Assembly: GCA_905221605.1 (NCBI GenBank)
Contig: CAJNDS010002214.1
Span: 252,512 to 316,511, forward strand
DNA: 64,000 nucleotides
Reading direction: 5' to 3'
From: Symbiodinium natans
Lineage: Eukaryota; Sar; Dinophyceae; Suessiales; Symbiodiniaceae
The translations under genes and the position numbers were made by a program. The notes under the pieces were generated by a model. The model saw only the letters and a list, made by a program, of their open reading frames with translations. It was not told the DNA's origin and made no database searches. Positions 22,443 through 32,770 of the stretch are shown here, in pieces. How positions within the stretch are numbered: the first letter of the stretch is position 1; the number at the start of each line of letters is the position of its first letter.

Positions 22443-23188
22443 GGCGGGGGCGCGGAGGGCGCGGAGGGCGCGGAGGGCGGAGGCGTGGAGGCGCGGAGGG
22501 CGCGGAGGGCGCGGAGGGCGCGGAGGGCGCGGAGGGCGCGGAGGGCGCGGAGGGCGCGGAGGGCGCGGAGGGCGCGGAGGGCGTGGAGGGCGCGGAGGGG
22601 CGGAGGGTGCGGAGGGCGCGGAGGAGGCGGAGGGCGCGGAGGGCGCGGAGGGCGTGAGGGCGCGGAGGGCGCGGGAGGGCGCGGAGGGCGCGGAGGGGGG
22701 AGGGCGCGGAGGTCGCGGAGGGCGCGGAGGGCGCGGAGGGCGCGGAGGGCGCGGGAGGGCGCGGAGGGCGCGGGGGAGGGGCGCGGAGGGCGCGGATGGC
22801 GGAGGCGCGGAGGGCGGAGGCGCGGAGGGCGGGAGGAGGGCGCGGAGGCGCGGAGGGCGCGGAGGGCGCGGAGCGCGCGGAGCGCGCGGGGCGCGGGGGG
22901 CGCGGGGGCGCGGCGGAGGGCGCGGAGGGCGCGAGGGCGCGCGGGTGGAGGGCCGCGGAGCGCGCGCAGGGCGCGGAGGGCGCGGAGGGCGCAGGAGCGC
23001 GGAGGGCGCGGAGGGCGCGGGAGGGCGCGAAGTGTGCGGAGGGCGGAAGGGCGCGCGGAGGGCGCGGAGGGCGCGGATGCGGAGGGCGCGGAGGGCGCGA
23101 AGCGTGCAGAGGGCGGAAGGGCGCGGAGGGCGTGGAGGGCGCGGGCTTGCAAACGCGGAGGGCGCGGAGGGCGCGGAGGGGCATCCAC
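22443..23188. repeat. 9-bp minisatellite GCGGAGGGC
   Basis: About 75 copies, increasingly degenerate to the right, are very GC-rich with purines on the plus strand. Because the unit is 9 bp, several frames on both strands stay open for 200-350 codons as Ala/Arg/Gly or Ala/Pro/Ser repeats. I regard these as by-products. Confidence 0.94.
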
Positions 23189-23516
23189 GTGTCCCCATAT
23201 CCCCTGCCCATCAACCGAATGTCACTCTCCCCTTCCGCGCCGAACCCGTCCGTCAACCTCCATGCATATTGGTCCACGCCTCCCCACACCACGCCCCTCT
23301 CCAGGAAAATTTTCCGAACCCCCTCCCTTGACCGTGTCGTCTCCGCGGTCCGCGGCCTCCCGTCAAAGTTCATTCCGTCCGACCCTCCAAGAAGCGATCC
23401 GATAGAACGCCTTCCGCATTGAAGCGCCAAACGAGAAAACCCAATTTCAGAATTGGTTTCGGGAAAAATCCAAGAAAACAAAGAGCACGCGCAGAATAGA
23501 CGTTAAGCGTCCAAGG

Positions 23517-23690
23517 CACCCCCCTCCCCCCCCCTCCCCACCCCCCCCTCCCCTCCCTCCCCCTCCCTCCCCCCTGCCCCTCCCCTCCCCCCCCCTCCTC
23601 CCCCCTCCTCCCCCTCCCCCTCCCCTCCCCCTTCCACCCCCCCTCCCCCCCCCCCCCTCCCCCCTCCCCTCCCACCCCCTCCCCCCCCGT
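23517..23690. repeat. Second C-rich low-complexity tract
   Basis: This is the same CCCCTCCC composition as at 22,158. It ends where a MITE-like terminal sequence begins. Confidence 0.93.
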
Positions 23691-23699
23691 GGGTGGCTT

Positions 23700-23740
23700 A
23701 AATAGGGTCTATTTGGAAGCTGGGACTCGAGTTTTCTTAT
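23700..23740. mobile_element. Single end of the AAATAGGGTCTATTT MITE-like element
   Basis: The sequence aaatagggtctatttggaa plus gctggga matches, on the other strand, the right end of the elements at 31,266 and 31,811. The interior has decayed and no partner end is visible, so this is a solo or degraded copy. Confidence 0.6.
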
Positions 23741-23759
23741 AGCCATACACGTTTCCACG

Positions 23760-26410
23760 AGGGTACGCTGCTGTCACGTCAGTCGTACTATGGAGGCCTC
23801 AGGAACAAGAACCAGGTAGTTCCTCTTTTCTCTTCTCTTTTTCTCCTCAATCCTAAAGTCGAAGGCTCTCGTGAGGAGAAGAGAAGGGAGAGAAGGAGGG
23901 AAAGATAAGAGGAACACGATTTTCATGGGAAGAGCCAAGAAAAGAATAGAAGAGAGATAAAACAAGGCGCAAAGAAGATGGTACTCTTCTTTATCTATCC
24001 TCTCTCCCTTATCTCTCCGTTCCCTCTGTCTTTTCGAAATGAGAAAAACAAAAAGAAAGATGAAAAGAAGAAGGGTTAGGAAAAGAGCCGAAGAGATAGG
24101 CCGAAAAGAGGGGTATGGTGAAGTACGGCAAAGGTCCACGCACAAGGAGTCACCTTCTGCTTACCCTTCCACTGCTTGATTTTACAAGCTCCTTTCTTGT
24201 GTTTTATCAGTTAAAATTAAAAGGAAACAGAAGGAGAGAAGGGAAAGGGAAGTGAGAGAGGAGAGACAACAAGGAGGCCATTTTAATTTCCTGTGAGTTA
24301 TCAAAAGGAATGCAATATTATGGGAAGAGCAATGGAAAAAAAGAGTGGAAGAGAAATTAAGACAGGAGAGGGAGGTGCAAAAATAAGGCAAAGAGAAGAT
24401 GGTGCCGTTTTCATCTCACCTCTCGTTCTTATCTTCCTCTTCTCTGGTTCTTTTCCCTGTGAAATAAAAAAACAAAAGGAAGGACAATGAACATATAAAG
24501 GAACCCGTTTTCGTTTTCCGTTTGGGCACAAGGAAAAAAACAGAGGCGATAGGGCGAGAGGAGGGGTTTGCTGAAGCATGGGGAGGGTGTACGGGCAAGG
24601 GGCCAACTCCGCCCACTTCCCCCATCCATTGAAAGAGGAAAAGGAACAGGGCCTCCATTCCCCTCTTATTCTTCCTTTCTTGCGTTTTTGTCGTTTAGAA
24701 GGGAACAGGAGAAGAGGAGGGAGAGAGAAGGAGAGAGGAGACATAAAAAGGGTTGCATTTTTAATGGGAAGAGCAAAGAAAAGACCAGAAGAGAGATGAT
24801 GGGAGAAGAGGGGGAGACAAAACAAGGCGCACAGAAAATGGGCAGATAAGAAGAGAGGAAAGGGAATGACCAAGTACAATGAGGAGTTCTTCAATTTCCC
24901 TCCCTATCTCTTATGTTACTTTTCCTTCTTGTGGGGTGTCCCTTTTTCTCTTGAAGATGCAGAAAACGATTGAAAAGGACACCCGTTCCATCGCCCATAT
25001 GTAGGGAAAAAGAGAGAGAATCATGAGCATCAGCTGGGCTTGCTGCCAATCCAACATGGGCGTCCCTTTTAATCGCATTCTGTTTTTTCTCGCTTGAAGA
25101 TGCAGAAAACGATCCAAAAGCACATCTGTTGGAGGAAGAGAGAAGGAGAGAGGAGAGATACCAAGGATTGCATATTTAATGGGAAGAGCAAGGAAGAGAA
25201 TAGAAGACAGATGAATAGAGAAGAGGGAGAGACAAAACAAGGCGCAGAGAAGATGGCACTCTTCTTTATCTATTCTCTCTCCCTTGTTTCTCCCTTCCCT
25301 CTTTCTTTTCGAAATGAGAAAAACAAAAAGGAAGAACTATGAGAAGGAGAAGAGTAAGGAAAGGAACAGAAGAGATAGGCCGAGAGGATGAATATGATGG
25401 AGTATTATGGAAAGGCTCACGCGCAAGGAGTCACCCTCTGCTTACCTTTTCACTGCTTTATCATATGAGTTCCTTTCTTGTGTTTTATCAGTTAAAAGGA
25501 AGCGGAAGAAGAGAAGGGAAAGGGAAGTGAGAGAGGAAAGATAACAAGGATGCTATGTTTCCCGAAGCGTGCTGCAAGGAATAGAAGAGACAGGAAGCAA
25601 GGAGACGGAATCACAAAATAAGGCGCAAAGCTGTACATATCATCTCCCCCTTGTCTCTCCCTATTCCCTTTCGAACTAGAAAAAAACCATTCTTGCTTTT
25701 CACAGATAGGTTCCCTCTCTCCTCTTCAGGAAATCCCCTTTCCCTTATGTTGCTTTTTGAAGCGAATAAGAAAAATAGCAGATAAGAAGAGAGGAAAGGG
25801 TCAATTTCCCTCCCTATCTCTTATGTTGCTTTTCCTTCTTGTGGGGTGTCCCTGTTTCTCTTGAAGATGCAGAAAACGATTGAAAAGGACACCCGTTCCA
25901 TCGCCCATATGTAGGGAAAAAGAGAGAGAATCATGAGCATCAGCTGGGCTTGCTGCCAATCCAACATGGGCGGCCCTTTTAATCGCATTCTGTGTCCTTT
26001 TTTCTCGCTTGAAGATGCAGAAAACGATCCAAAAGCACATCTGTTGGAGGAAGAGAGAAGGAGAGAGGAGAGATACCAAGGATTGCATATGTAATGGGAA
26101 GAGCAAGGAAGAGAATAGAAGACAGATGAATAGAGAAGAGGGAGAGACAAAACAAGGCGCAGAGAAGATGGCACTCTTCTTTATCTATTCTCTCTCCCTT
26201 GTTTCTCCCTTCCCTCTTTCTTTTCGAAATGAGGAAAACAAAAAGGAAGAACTATGAGAAGGAGAAGAGTAAGGAAAGGAACAGAAGAGATAGGCCGAGA
26301 GGATGAATATGATGGAGTATTATGGAAAGGCTCACGCGCAAGGAGTCACCCTCTGCTTACCTTTCCACTGCTTTATCATATGAGTTCCTTTCTTGTGTTT
26401 TATCAGCAGA
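23760..26410. repeat. Purine-rich duplicated block family (about 0.9-kb spacing)
   Basis: The region 24,841-25,495 recurs almost unchanged at 25,779-26,406, and 23,880-24,180 is a more diverged copy of part of it. Strands are asymmetric, being rich in GA with words such as gggagagacaaaacaaggcgc. Open frames change between copies by small indels, so coding is unlikely. Confidence 0.82.
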
Positions 26411-26439
26411 AGAGAAGGGAAAAGCAAAAATTGAGCCCA

Positions 26440-28432
26440 ACATTTTCGGACCAGGGCTTGCGATCTGACTCTTTGGAGCAAAAATCGATTCCAAAATCTT
26501 AGGGACCAGGGCTTGCGATGTTACTCTTTGGAGCAAGAAATGAGCCCAAAATCTTAAAGACCGGGGCTTGCGATTTCACCTTTTGGAGCAAATACTGGGC
26601 CCAAAATCTTAGGGACCAGGGCTTGCAATTTGACTCCGTGGAGCACAAATCGACCCCGAAATCTTAGGGACCAGGACTTGCGATTTGACTCTGTGCAGCA
26701 CAAATCGACCCCGACAACTTAGGGACCAGGGCTTGCGATTTGACTCTTTGGAGCAAAAATCGACCCAAAAATCTAAGGGACCAGGGCTTGCGATTTTACT
26801 CTTTGGCGCAAAAACTGGGCCCCAAATCTGGGCTTGCGATGTCACTCTTTGGAGCAAAATTGAACCCAAAGTCTTAGGGACCAGGGCTTGCGATTTGACT
26901 CTTTGGAGCAAAAACTGTGCCCAAAATCTTAGGGAGCAGGGTTTGCAATTTGACTCTTTGGAGCAAAAACTGGGCCCCAAATCTTAGGGACCAGGGCTTG
27001 CGGTTTGACTCTTTGGAGCAAAAATTGAACCCAAAATCTTAGGGACCAGGGCTTGCGATTTGACTCTTTGAACCAAAAACTGGGCTCAAAATCTTAGGGA
27101 CAAGGGCTTGCGATGTCACTCTTTGGAGCAAAAAATGAACCCAAAATCTTAGGGGCCAGGGCTTGCGATTTGACTCTTTGGCGCAAAAACTGGGCCCCAA
27201 ATCTTAGGGACCAGGGCTTGCGATTTGACTCTTTGGAGCAAAAATTGAACCCAAAATCTTAGGGACCAGGGCTTGCGATTTGACTCTTCGGAGCAAAAAC
27301 TGGGCCCAAGATCTTAGGGACCAGGGCTTGCGATTTGACTCTGTGGAGCACAAATCGACCCCGACAACTTAGGGACCAGGGCTTGCGATGTCACTCTTTG
27401 GAGCAAAAATTGAACCCAAAATCTTAGGGACCAGGACTTGCGATGTCACTCTTTGGAGCAAAAACTGGGCCCCAAATCTTAGGGACCAGGGCTTGCGATT
27501 TGACTCTTTGGAGCAAAAACTGGGCCCAAAATCTTAGGGACCAGGGCTTGCGATGTTACTCTTTTGGAGCAAAAACTGGGCCCCAAATCTTAGGGACCAG
27601 GGCTTGCGATGTCACTCTTTGGAGCAAAAATTGAACCCAAAATCTTAGGGACCAGGACTTGCGATGTCACTCTTTGGAGCAAAAACTGGGCCCAATCTTA
27701 GGGACCAGAGCTTGCGATGTCACTCTTTGGAGCAAAAATTGAACCCAAAATCTTAGGGACCAGGGCTTGCGATTTGACTCTTCGGAGCAAAAACTGGGCC
27801 CCAAATCTTAGGGACCAGGGCTTGCGACTCTTTGGAGCAAAGATTGAACCCAAAATCTTAGGGACCAGGGCTTGCGATTTGACCCTTTGGAGCAAAAACT
27901 GGGCCCAAAATCTTAGGGACCAGGGCTTGCGATTTGACTCTTTGGAGCACCTGGGCCCAAGATCTTAGGGACCAGGGCTTGCGATGTCACTCTTTTGGGC
28001 AAGAAATGAGCCCAAAATCTTAGGGAGCAGGGCTTGCGATTTGACCCTTTGGAGCAAAAACTGTGCCCCAAATCTTAGGGACCAGGGCTTGCGGTTTGAC
28101 TCTGTGGAGCAAAAATTGAACCCGAAATCTTCGGGACCAGGGCTAGCGATTTGACTCTTCGGAGCAAGAAATGAGCCCAAAATCTTAAGGACCAGGGCTT
28201 GCTTTGGAGCAAAAAACTGAGTCCAAAATCTTAGGGACCAGGGCTTGCGATTTGACTCTTTGGAGCAAAAACTGGGCCCCAAATAATAGGGGCCAGGGCT
28301 TGCGATGTTACTCTTTGGGGCAAGAAATGAGCCCAAAATCTTAGGGACCAGGGCTTGCGATGTTACTCTTTGGGGCAAGAAATGAGCTCAAAATCTTAGC
28401 GATGTCACTTTTTGGAGCAAAAACTGTGCCCT
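26440..28432. repeat. 55-bp satellite, about 36 copies
   Basis: The core is atcttagggaccagggcttg followed by cgatttgactctttggagca and a variable a-rich/gggccc end. Copies fall into subtypes (gattt against gatgt; tgaaccc against ctgggccc) in mixed order, which points to repeated unequal exchange. A unit of 55 bp cycles through all frames. Confidence 0.93.
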
Positions 28433-28762
28433 AGTATTGGGGGGAGGAGGGCTCGTGATTTAGTATTGGGAGGAGGCCCGGGCTCGTAAATTAGTATTGG
28501 GGGGAGGCCCGGGCTCGTGATTTAGTATTGGGGGAGGGCCGGGCTCGTGATTTAGTATTGGGGGGAGGCCCGGCCTCGTAATTTGGAGGCCCGGGCTCGT
28601 GATTTAGCCCGGGCTCGTGATTTAGTATTGGGGGGAGGCCCGGGCTCGTGATTTAGTATTGCGGGAAGGCCCGGGCTCGTAATTTAGTATTGGGGGGAGG
28701 CCCGGGCTCGTGATTTAGTATTGGGGGGAGGCCCGGGCTCGTGGGTTAGTATTGGGGGGAGG
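28433..28762. repeat. About 32-bp satellite (TAGTATTGGGGGGAGGCCCGG)
   Basis: About ten copies of a unit combining a G-rich tract, the palindrome gcccgggc and tcgtgattta follow the 55-bp array directly. The right end merges into the AATT arrays. Confidence 0.88.
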
Positions 28763-28769
28763 AGGATGC

Positions 28770-29850
28770 CCCAGCCCCCACCCCCCATTTGGAAATAAAT
28801 GAATTACTTGAATTAATTGAAATAATTGAATTAATTCAATTAATTCAATTAATTGATTTATTTCCAAAGGGGAGGTGGAATTAATTGAATTAATTGAATT
28901 AATTCAATTATTTCAATTAATTCAAGTAATTCATTTATTTCCAAATGGGGGGGATTCCCCAGCCCCCACCCCCCCCTTTGGAAATAAATGAATTAATTCA
29001 ATTAATTGAATTAATTGAATTAATTCAATTAATTCAATTCATTCAATTAATTCAATTAATTCATTTATTTCCAAAGGGGAGGTGGAATTAATTGAATTAA
29101 TTGAATTAATTGAATTAATTCAATTATTTCAATTAATTCAATTAATTCAATTAATTCATTTATTTCCAAATGGGGGGGATTCCCCAGCCCCCACCCCCCC
29201 CCCCTATTGAATTAATTGAATTAATTAAATTAATTGAATTAATTGAATTAATTGAATTTCAATTAATTCATTTAATTCATTTATTTCCAAAGGGGAGGTG
29301 GAATTAATTGAATTAGTTGAATTAATTCAATTATTTCAATTAATTCAATTAATTCAATTAATTCATTTATTTCCAAAGGGGGGGGAGGGGTGGGGGCTGG
29401 GGAATCCCCCCATTTGGAAATAATTGAATTAATTGAATTAATTGAATTAATTGAATTAATTGAATTATTTGAATTAATTGAATTCATTGAATTAATTGAA
29501 TCAATTCAATTAATTCAATTAATTCAATTATTTCCACCCCCCCCTTTGGAAATAAATGAATTAGTTGAATTAATTGAATTATTTCAATTAATTCAATTAA
29601 TTCAATTAATTGAATCAATTCAATTAATTCAATTAATTCAATTAATTCAATTAATTCAATTAATTCAATTAATTCCACCCCCCCCCTTTGGAAATAAATG
29701 AATTAATTGAATTAGTTGAATTAATTCAATTAATTAAATTAATTCAATTAATTCAATTAATTCAATTAATTCATTTATTTCCAAAGGGGGGGGTGGGGGC
29801 TGGGGAATCCCCCCCATTTGGAAATGAATGAACTAATTGAACGAAATTAT
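28770..29850. repeat. AATT(C/G) palindromic arrays with G/C-run joints
   Basis: Long tracts alternate gaattaatt and caattaatt, a nearly self-complementary octamer pattern, broken by joints of catttatttccaaag, runs of G or C, and ggggattcccc. Joints occur in both orientations, so whole modules are inverted relative to each other. Apparent Ile/Asn/Ser or Glu/Leu/Ile proteins are artefacts. Confidence 0.92.
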
Positions 29851-29854
29851 TTAA

Positions 29855-30600
29855 ACTATCGCGGCTCGATTTGGCCAAATTTTGACGGGCAGCCTGCGGG
29901 CAAAATTTGGCCAAATCGGGCTGCTCTTCGTATGCCATGAGAAATGCGCGGCTCGATTTGGCCAAATTTTGCCCGGAGGCTGCCCGGCAAAATTTGGCCA
30001 AACCGAGCCGCGCATTTCTCAGCGCGTACGACGAGCAGCCCGATTTGGCCAAATTTTGCCCGCAGACTTCCCGGCAAAATTTGGCCAAACCGAGCCGCGA
30101 TAGTTGAAATAATTTCGGGCCTCCAGAAAGGCGCGGCTCGATTTGGCCAGATTTTGCCGGGCAGTCTGCGGGCAAAATTTGGCCAAATCGGGCTGCTCGT
30201 CGAACGCGATGAGAAATGCGCGGCTCGATTTGGCCAAATTTTGCCGGGAAGCCTCCGGGCAAAATTTGGCCAAATCGAGCCGCGCCTTTCTGAAGGCCCG
30301 AAATTTTTAAACTATCGCGGCTCGATTTGGCCAAATTTTGCCGGGCAGCTTCCGGGCAAAAATTGGCCAAATCGGGCTGCCCTTCGTATGCGATGAGAAA
30401 TGCGTGGCTCGATTTGGCCAAATTTTGCCCGGAGGCTGCCCGGCAAAATTTGGCCAAATCGAGCCGCGATAGTTTAAATAATTTCGGGCCTCCAGAAAGG
30501 CGCGGCTCGATTTGGCCAAATTTTGCCGGGCAGAAAGGCGCGGCTCGATTTGGCCAAATTTTGCCGGGCAGCCTCCGGGCAAAATTTGGCCAAATCGAGC
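29855..30600. repeat. Field of large imperfect palindromes (TTTGGCCAAATTTTGCC)
   Basis: The core word tttggccaaattttgcc and its complement alternate throughout, together with cgcggctcga/tcgagccgcg. The clearest palindrome is centred at about 29,979 with arms of over 100 bp (about 29,862-30,100). Smaller palindromes are nested inside and repeated to 30,600. The field sits precisely between AATT arrays. Frames are open on both strands because of the symmetry. Confidence 0.9.
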
Positions 30601-30609
30601 TGGGGGGGT

Positions 30610-31263
30610 GGGGTCTGGGGAATCCCCCCCATTAAATAATTAAGAATTGAATAATTGAATTAATTGAATTAATTGAATAATTGAATTAATTCAATTAATT
30701 CAATGTATTTTGGGGAAATGAAATTGAATTAATTGAATTAATTGAATTAATTGAATTAATTGAATTAATTCAATTAATTCATTTATTTCCAAAGGGGGGG
30801 GAGGGGTGGGGGCTGGGGAATCCCCCCCATTTGGAAATAAATGAATTAATTGAATTAATTGAATTAATCGAAAAAATTCAACTAATTCAATTAATTCAAT
30901 TAATTCATTCATATTTCCAAAGGGGAGGTGGAATTAATTGAATTAATTGAATTAATTCCAATTAATTTAATTAATTCAATTAATTCAATTAATTCAATTA
31001 ATTCAATTAATTCAATTAATTCAATTAATTCATTTATTTCCAAAGGGGGGGGTTCAATTAATTCAATTAATTCAATTAATTCAATTAATTCAAGTAATTC
31101 AATTAATTCAATTAATTCAACTAACTCAATTAATTCCACCCCCCCCCCTTTGGAAATAAATGAATTAATTGAATTAATTGATTAAATTCATTAAATTCCA
31201 GGGGGAAAGTGGAAATTAAGGAAGTTAATGAATTACATTCTGTCTGTGCAACCCTACAGGACC
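30610..31263. repeat. AATT palindromic array, first copy of about 545-bp duplicated block
   Basis: The same AATT pattern with joints at about 30,790, 30,915, 31,040 and 31,135. The part from about 30,793 to the MITE-like element at 31,266 is repeated at 31,379-31,810, so array and element were duplicated together. Confidence 0.88.
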
Positions 31264-31265
31264 TA

Positions 31266-31368
31266 AAATAGGGTCTATTTGGAACATGGCTCTTGTGAAT
31301 AAGTATACGTTTTGGGGCCTGTTTTCCTCTTGTAAATACGATTCCCAGCTTCCAAATAGACCCTATTT
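31266..31368. mobile_element. MITE-like element, copy 1
   Basis: This 103-bp element has inverted ends aaatagggtctatttggaa (31266-31284) and its complement (31350-31368). Each end is itself close to palindromic. There is no coding capacity. A target duplication is not obvious, although tta/taa flank the ends. Confidence 0.72.
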
Positions 31369-31378
31369 AAGCTGCACA

Positions 31379-31807
31379 CGGGGGGAGGGGTGGGGGCTGG
31401 GGAATCCCCCCCATTTGGAAATAAATGAATTAATTGAATTAATTGAATTAATCGAAATAATTCAACTAATTCAATCAATTCAATTAATTCATTTATTTCC
31501 AAAGGGGAGGTGGAATTAATTGAATTAATTGAATAAATTCCAATTAATTCAATTAATTCAATTAATTCAATTAATTCAATTAATTCAATTAATTCAATTA
31601 ATTCATTTATTTCCAAAGGGGGGGGGTTCAATTAATTCAATTAATTCAATTAATTCAATTAATTCAACTAACTCAATTAATTCCACCCCCCCCTTTGGAA
31701 ATAAATGAATTAATTGAATTAATTTATTAAATTCATTAAATTCCAGGGGGAAAGTGGAAATTAAGGAATTTAATGAATTAAATTCTGTCTGTGCAACCCT
31801 ACAGGAC
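31379..31807. repeat. AATT palindromic array, second copy of duplicated block
   Basis: This is a shorter copy of 30,793-31,263 with fewer octamers in each tract but the same joints and the same trailing ccagggggaaagtgg segment. Confidence 0.88.
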
Positions 31808-31810
31808 CTA

Positions 31811-31913
31811 AAATAGGGTCTATTTGGAACATGGCTCTTGTGAATAAGTATACGTTTTGGGGCCTGTTTTCCTCTTGTAAATACGATTCCCAGCTTCCAG
31901 ATAGACCCTATTT
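31811..31913. mobile_element. MITE-like element, copy 2
   Basis: It is near-identical to copy 1, with one mismatch in the right inverted end (ccagatag for ccaaatag). Its presence in a duplicated flank shows it spread here by block duplication rather than by independent insertion. Confidence 0.72.
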
Positions 31914-31921
31914 AAGCTGCA

Positions 31922-31972
31922 CACCTCCCCCCCCCCTCCCCCCCCCCCCCTCCCCCCTCCCCCCCGCGTCCC
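31922..31972. repeat. C-rich tract closing the satellite mosaic
   Basis: This is a run of C with occasional T, like those at 22,158 and 23,517, next to a MITE-like end just as at 23,690-23,700. Confidence 0.9.
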
Positions 31973-32266
31973 CAAAAACGTGGGCACAAGTGACGGAGTA
32001 CGTGGGCGCAAGTGACCCGAAACCATGTGGGCTCAAGTGACCGCAAATGCGTGGGCAGAAGCCCGTTTTTGCTGTCCGATTAATTGTGACGTCAAATTCC
32101 GCCGCAGGAAAAGCAGAAGCTGCTGGACCTGCTTGAGGAAAAGGCCGAATGGAGACCACCGAGATGTGCAGTTGTGCTAATTAAGTTGCTAGGGGCTGGT
32201 TCACGGGACTTTAACCGCCCAATGCGCTCACCACGGAGCTACGAGTTGTGAAGCTGTGCGGTTTCC

Positions 32267-32467
32267 ATGTCTGGTTCGGCTTCTTCTGAACTTGCTCCGT
32301 TTCGATCTTGGTTCTGGTGCCAGGATCAAGTTCTGGCCTACGAGCAATCCCAGCTTGATGCCCGCGTGCTGGAGGATGGCTCACGCAACAGATCGCAACA
32401 GTGCACTTGGACACAGCTTGTCTGCAGCCCGTATGATACAGAGGCTCTGTTACTTGAGAGGAAGTAG
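32267..32467 (+). CDS. Candidate first exon, WWE-like by eye
   Basis: A 66-codon frame opening with ATG reads FRSWFWCQDQVLAYEQSQL followed by DARVLEDGS and ends with YDTEALLLERK. Paired tryptophans, a following Tyr and a polar stretch resemble the layout of WWE domains, which bind poly-ADP-ribose or ubiquitin-pathway partners. The match is visual only. A standard donor at the end is not evident. It precedes the membrane-protein gene but no phase-matched link was found. Confidence 0.3.
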   Translation: MSGSASSELAPFRSWFWCQDQVLAYEQSQLDARVLEDGSRNRSQQCTWTQLVCSPYDTEALLLERK

Positions 32468-32770
32468 CGGTACATGTGTCTCGTCACGATATCAGCTGGT
32501 TGCGAGCTGCACCTGGTGCATGAATTGAAGTGTCTGAAATCCAGCCTGGACTATGCCACCAAGCTGCAAGCATGTCGAGAAAATACTTCACAATTTGCTT
32601 GCGCTGTTGCGAAAGCCATGGCTGCTGGTTTCCATTCGCTTCCTGGCCGCTGGCAAATCTACCTACTTCTGATTGCTGCAGAAGGCTACGCCATCATGAG
32701 AGGTCTTGCTAGGTGGTCATGTGCGAATGATGTGTTCTAGGACCCCCGGGTTTAAGGCAGACTGGGCACT

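Noticed and set aside
22323-23481. Frames of 200-355 codons rich in Ala, Arg, Gly, Pro and Ser
   Set aside because: They are translations of a 9-bp GC-rich minisatellite with at least three open frames per strand.
26440-28432. Possible CRISPR array (regular repeat of 55 bp)
   Set aside because: Units are head-to-tail with no unique spacers, the region is eukaryotic in character and there are no cas genes.
29771-30635. Overlapping frames on both strands with FGQI/LAKF repeats
   Set aside because: The palindromic repeat makes complementary frames open together; no known domain and no splice or start context.
32185-32245. Minus-strand tRNA-like segment (agctccgtggtgagcgc)
   Set aside because: The D-arm and anticodon-like parts are suggestive, but the T arm is missing and the total length is too short.
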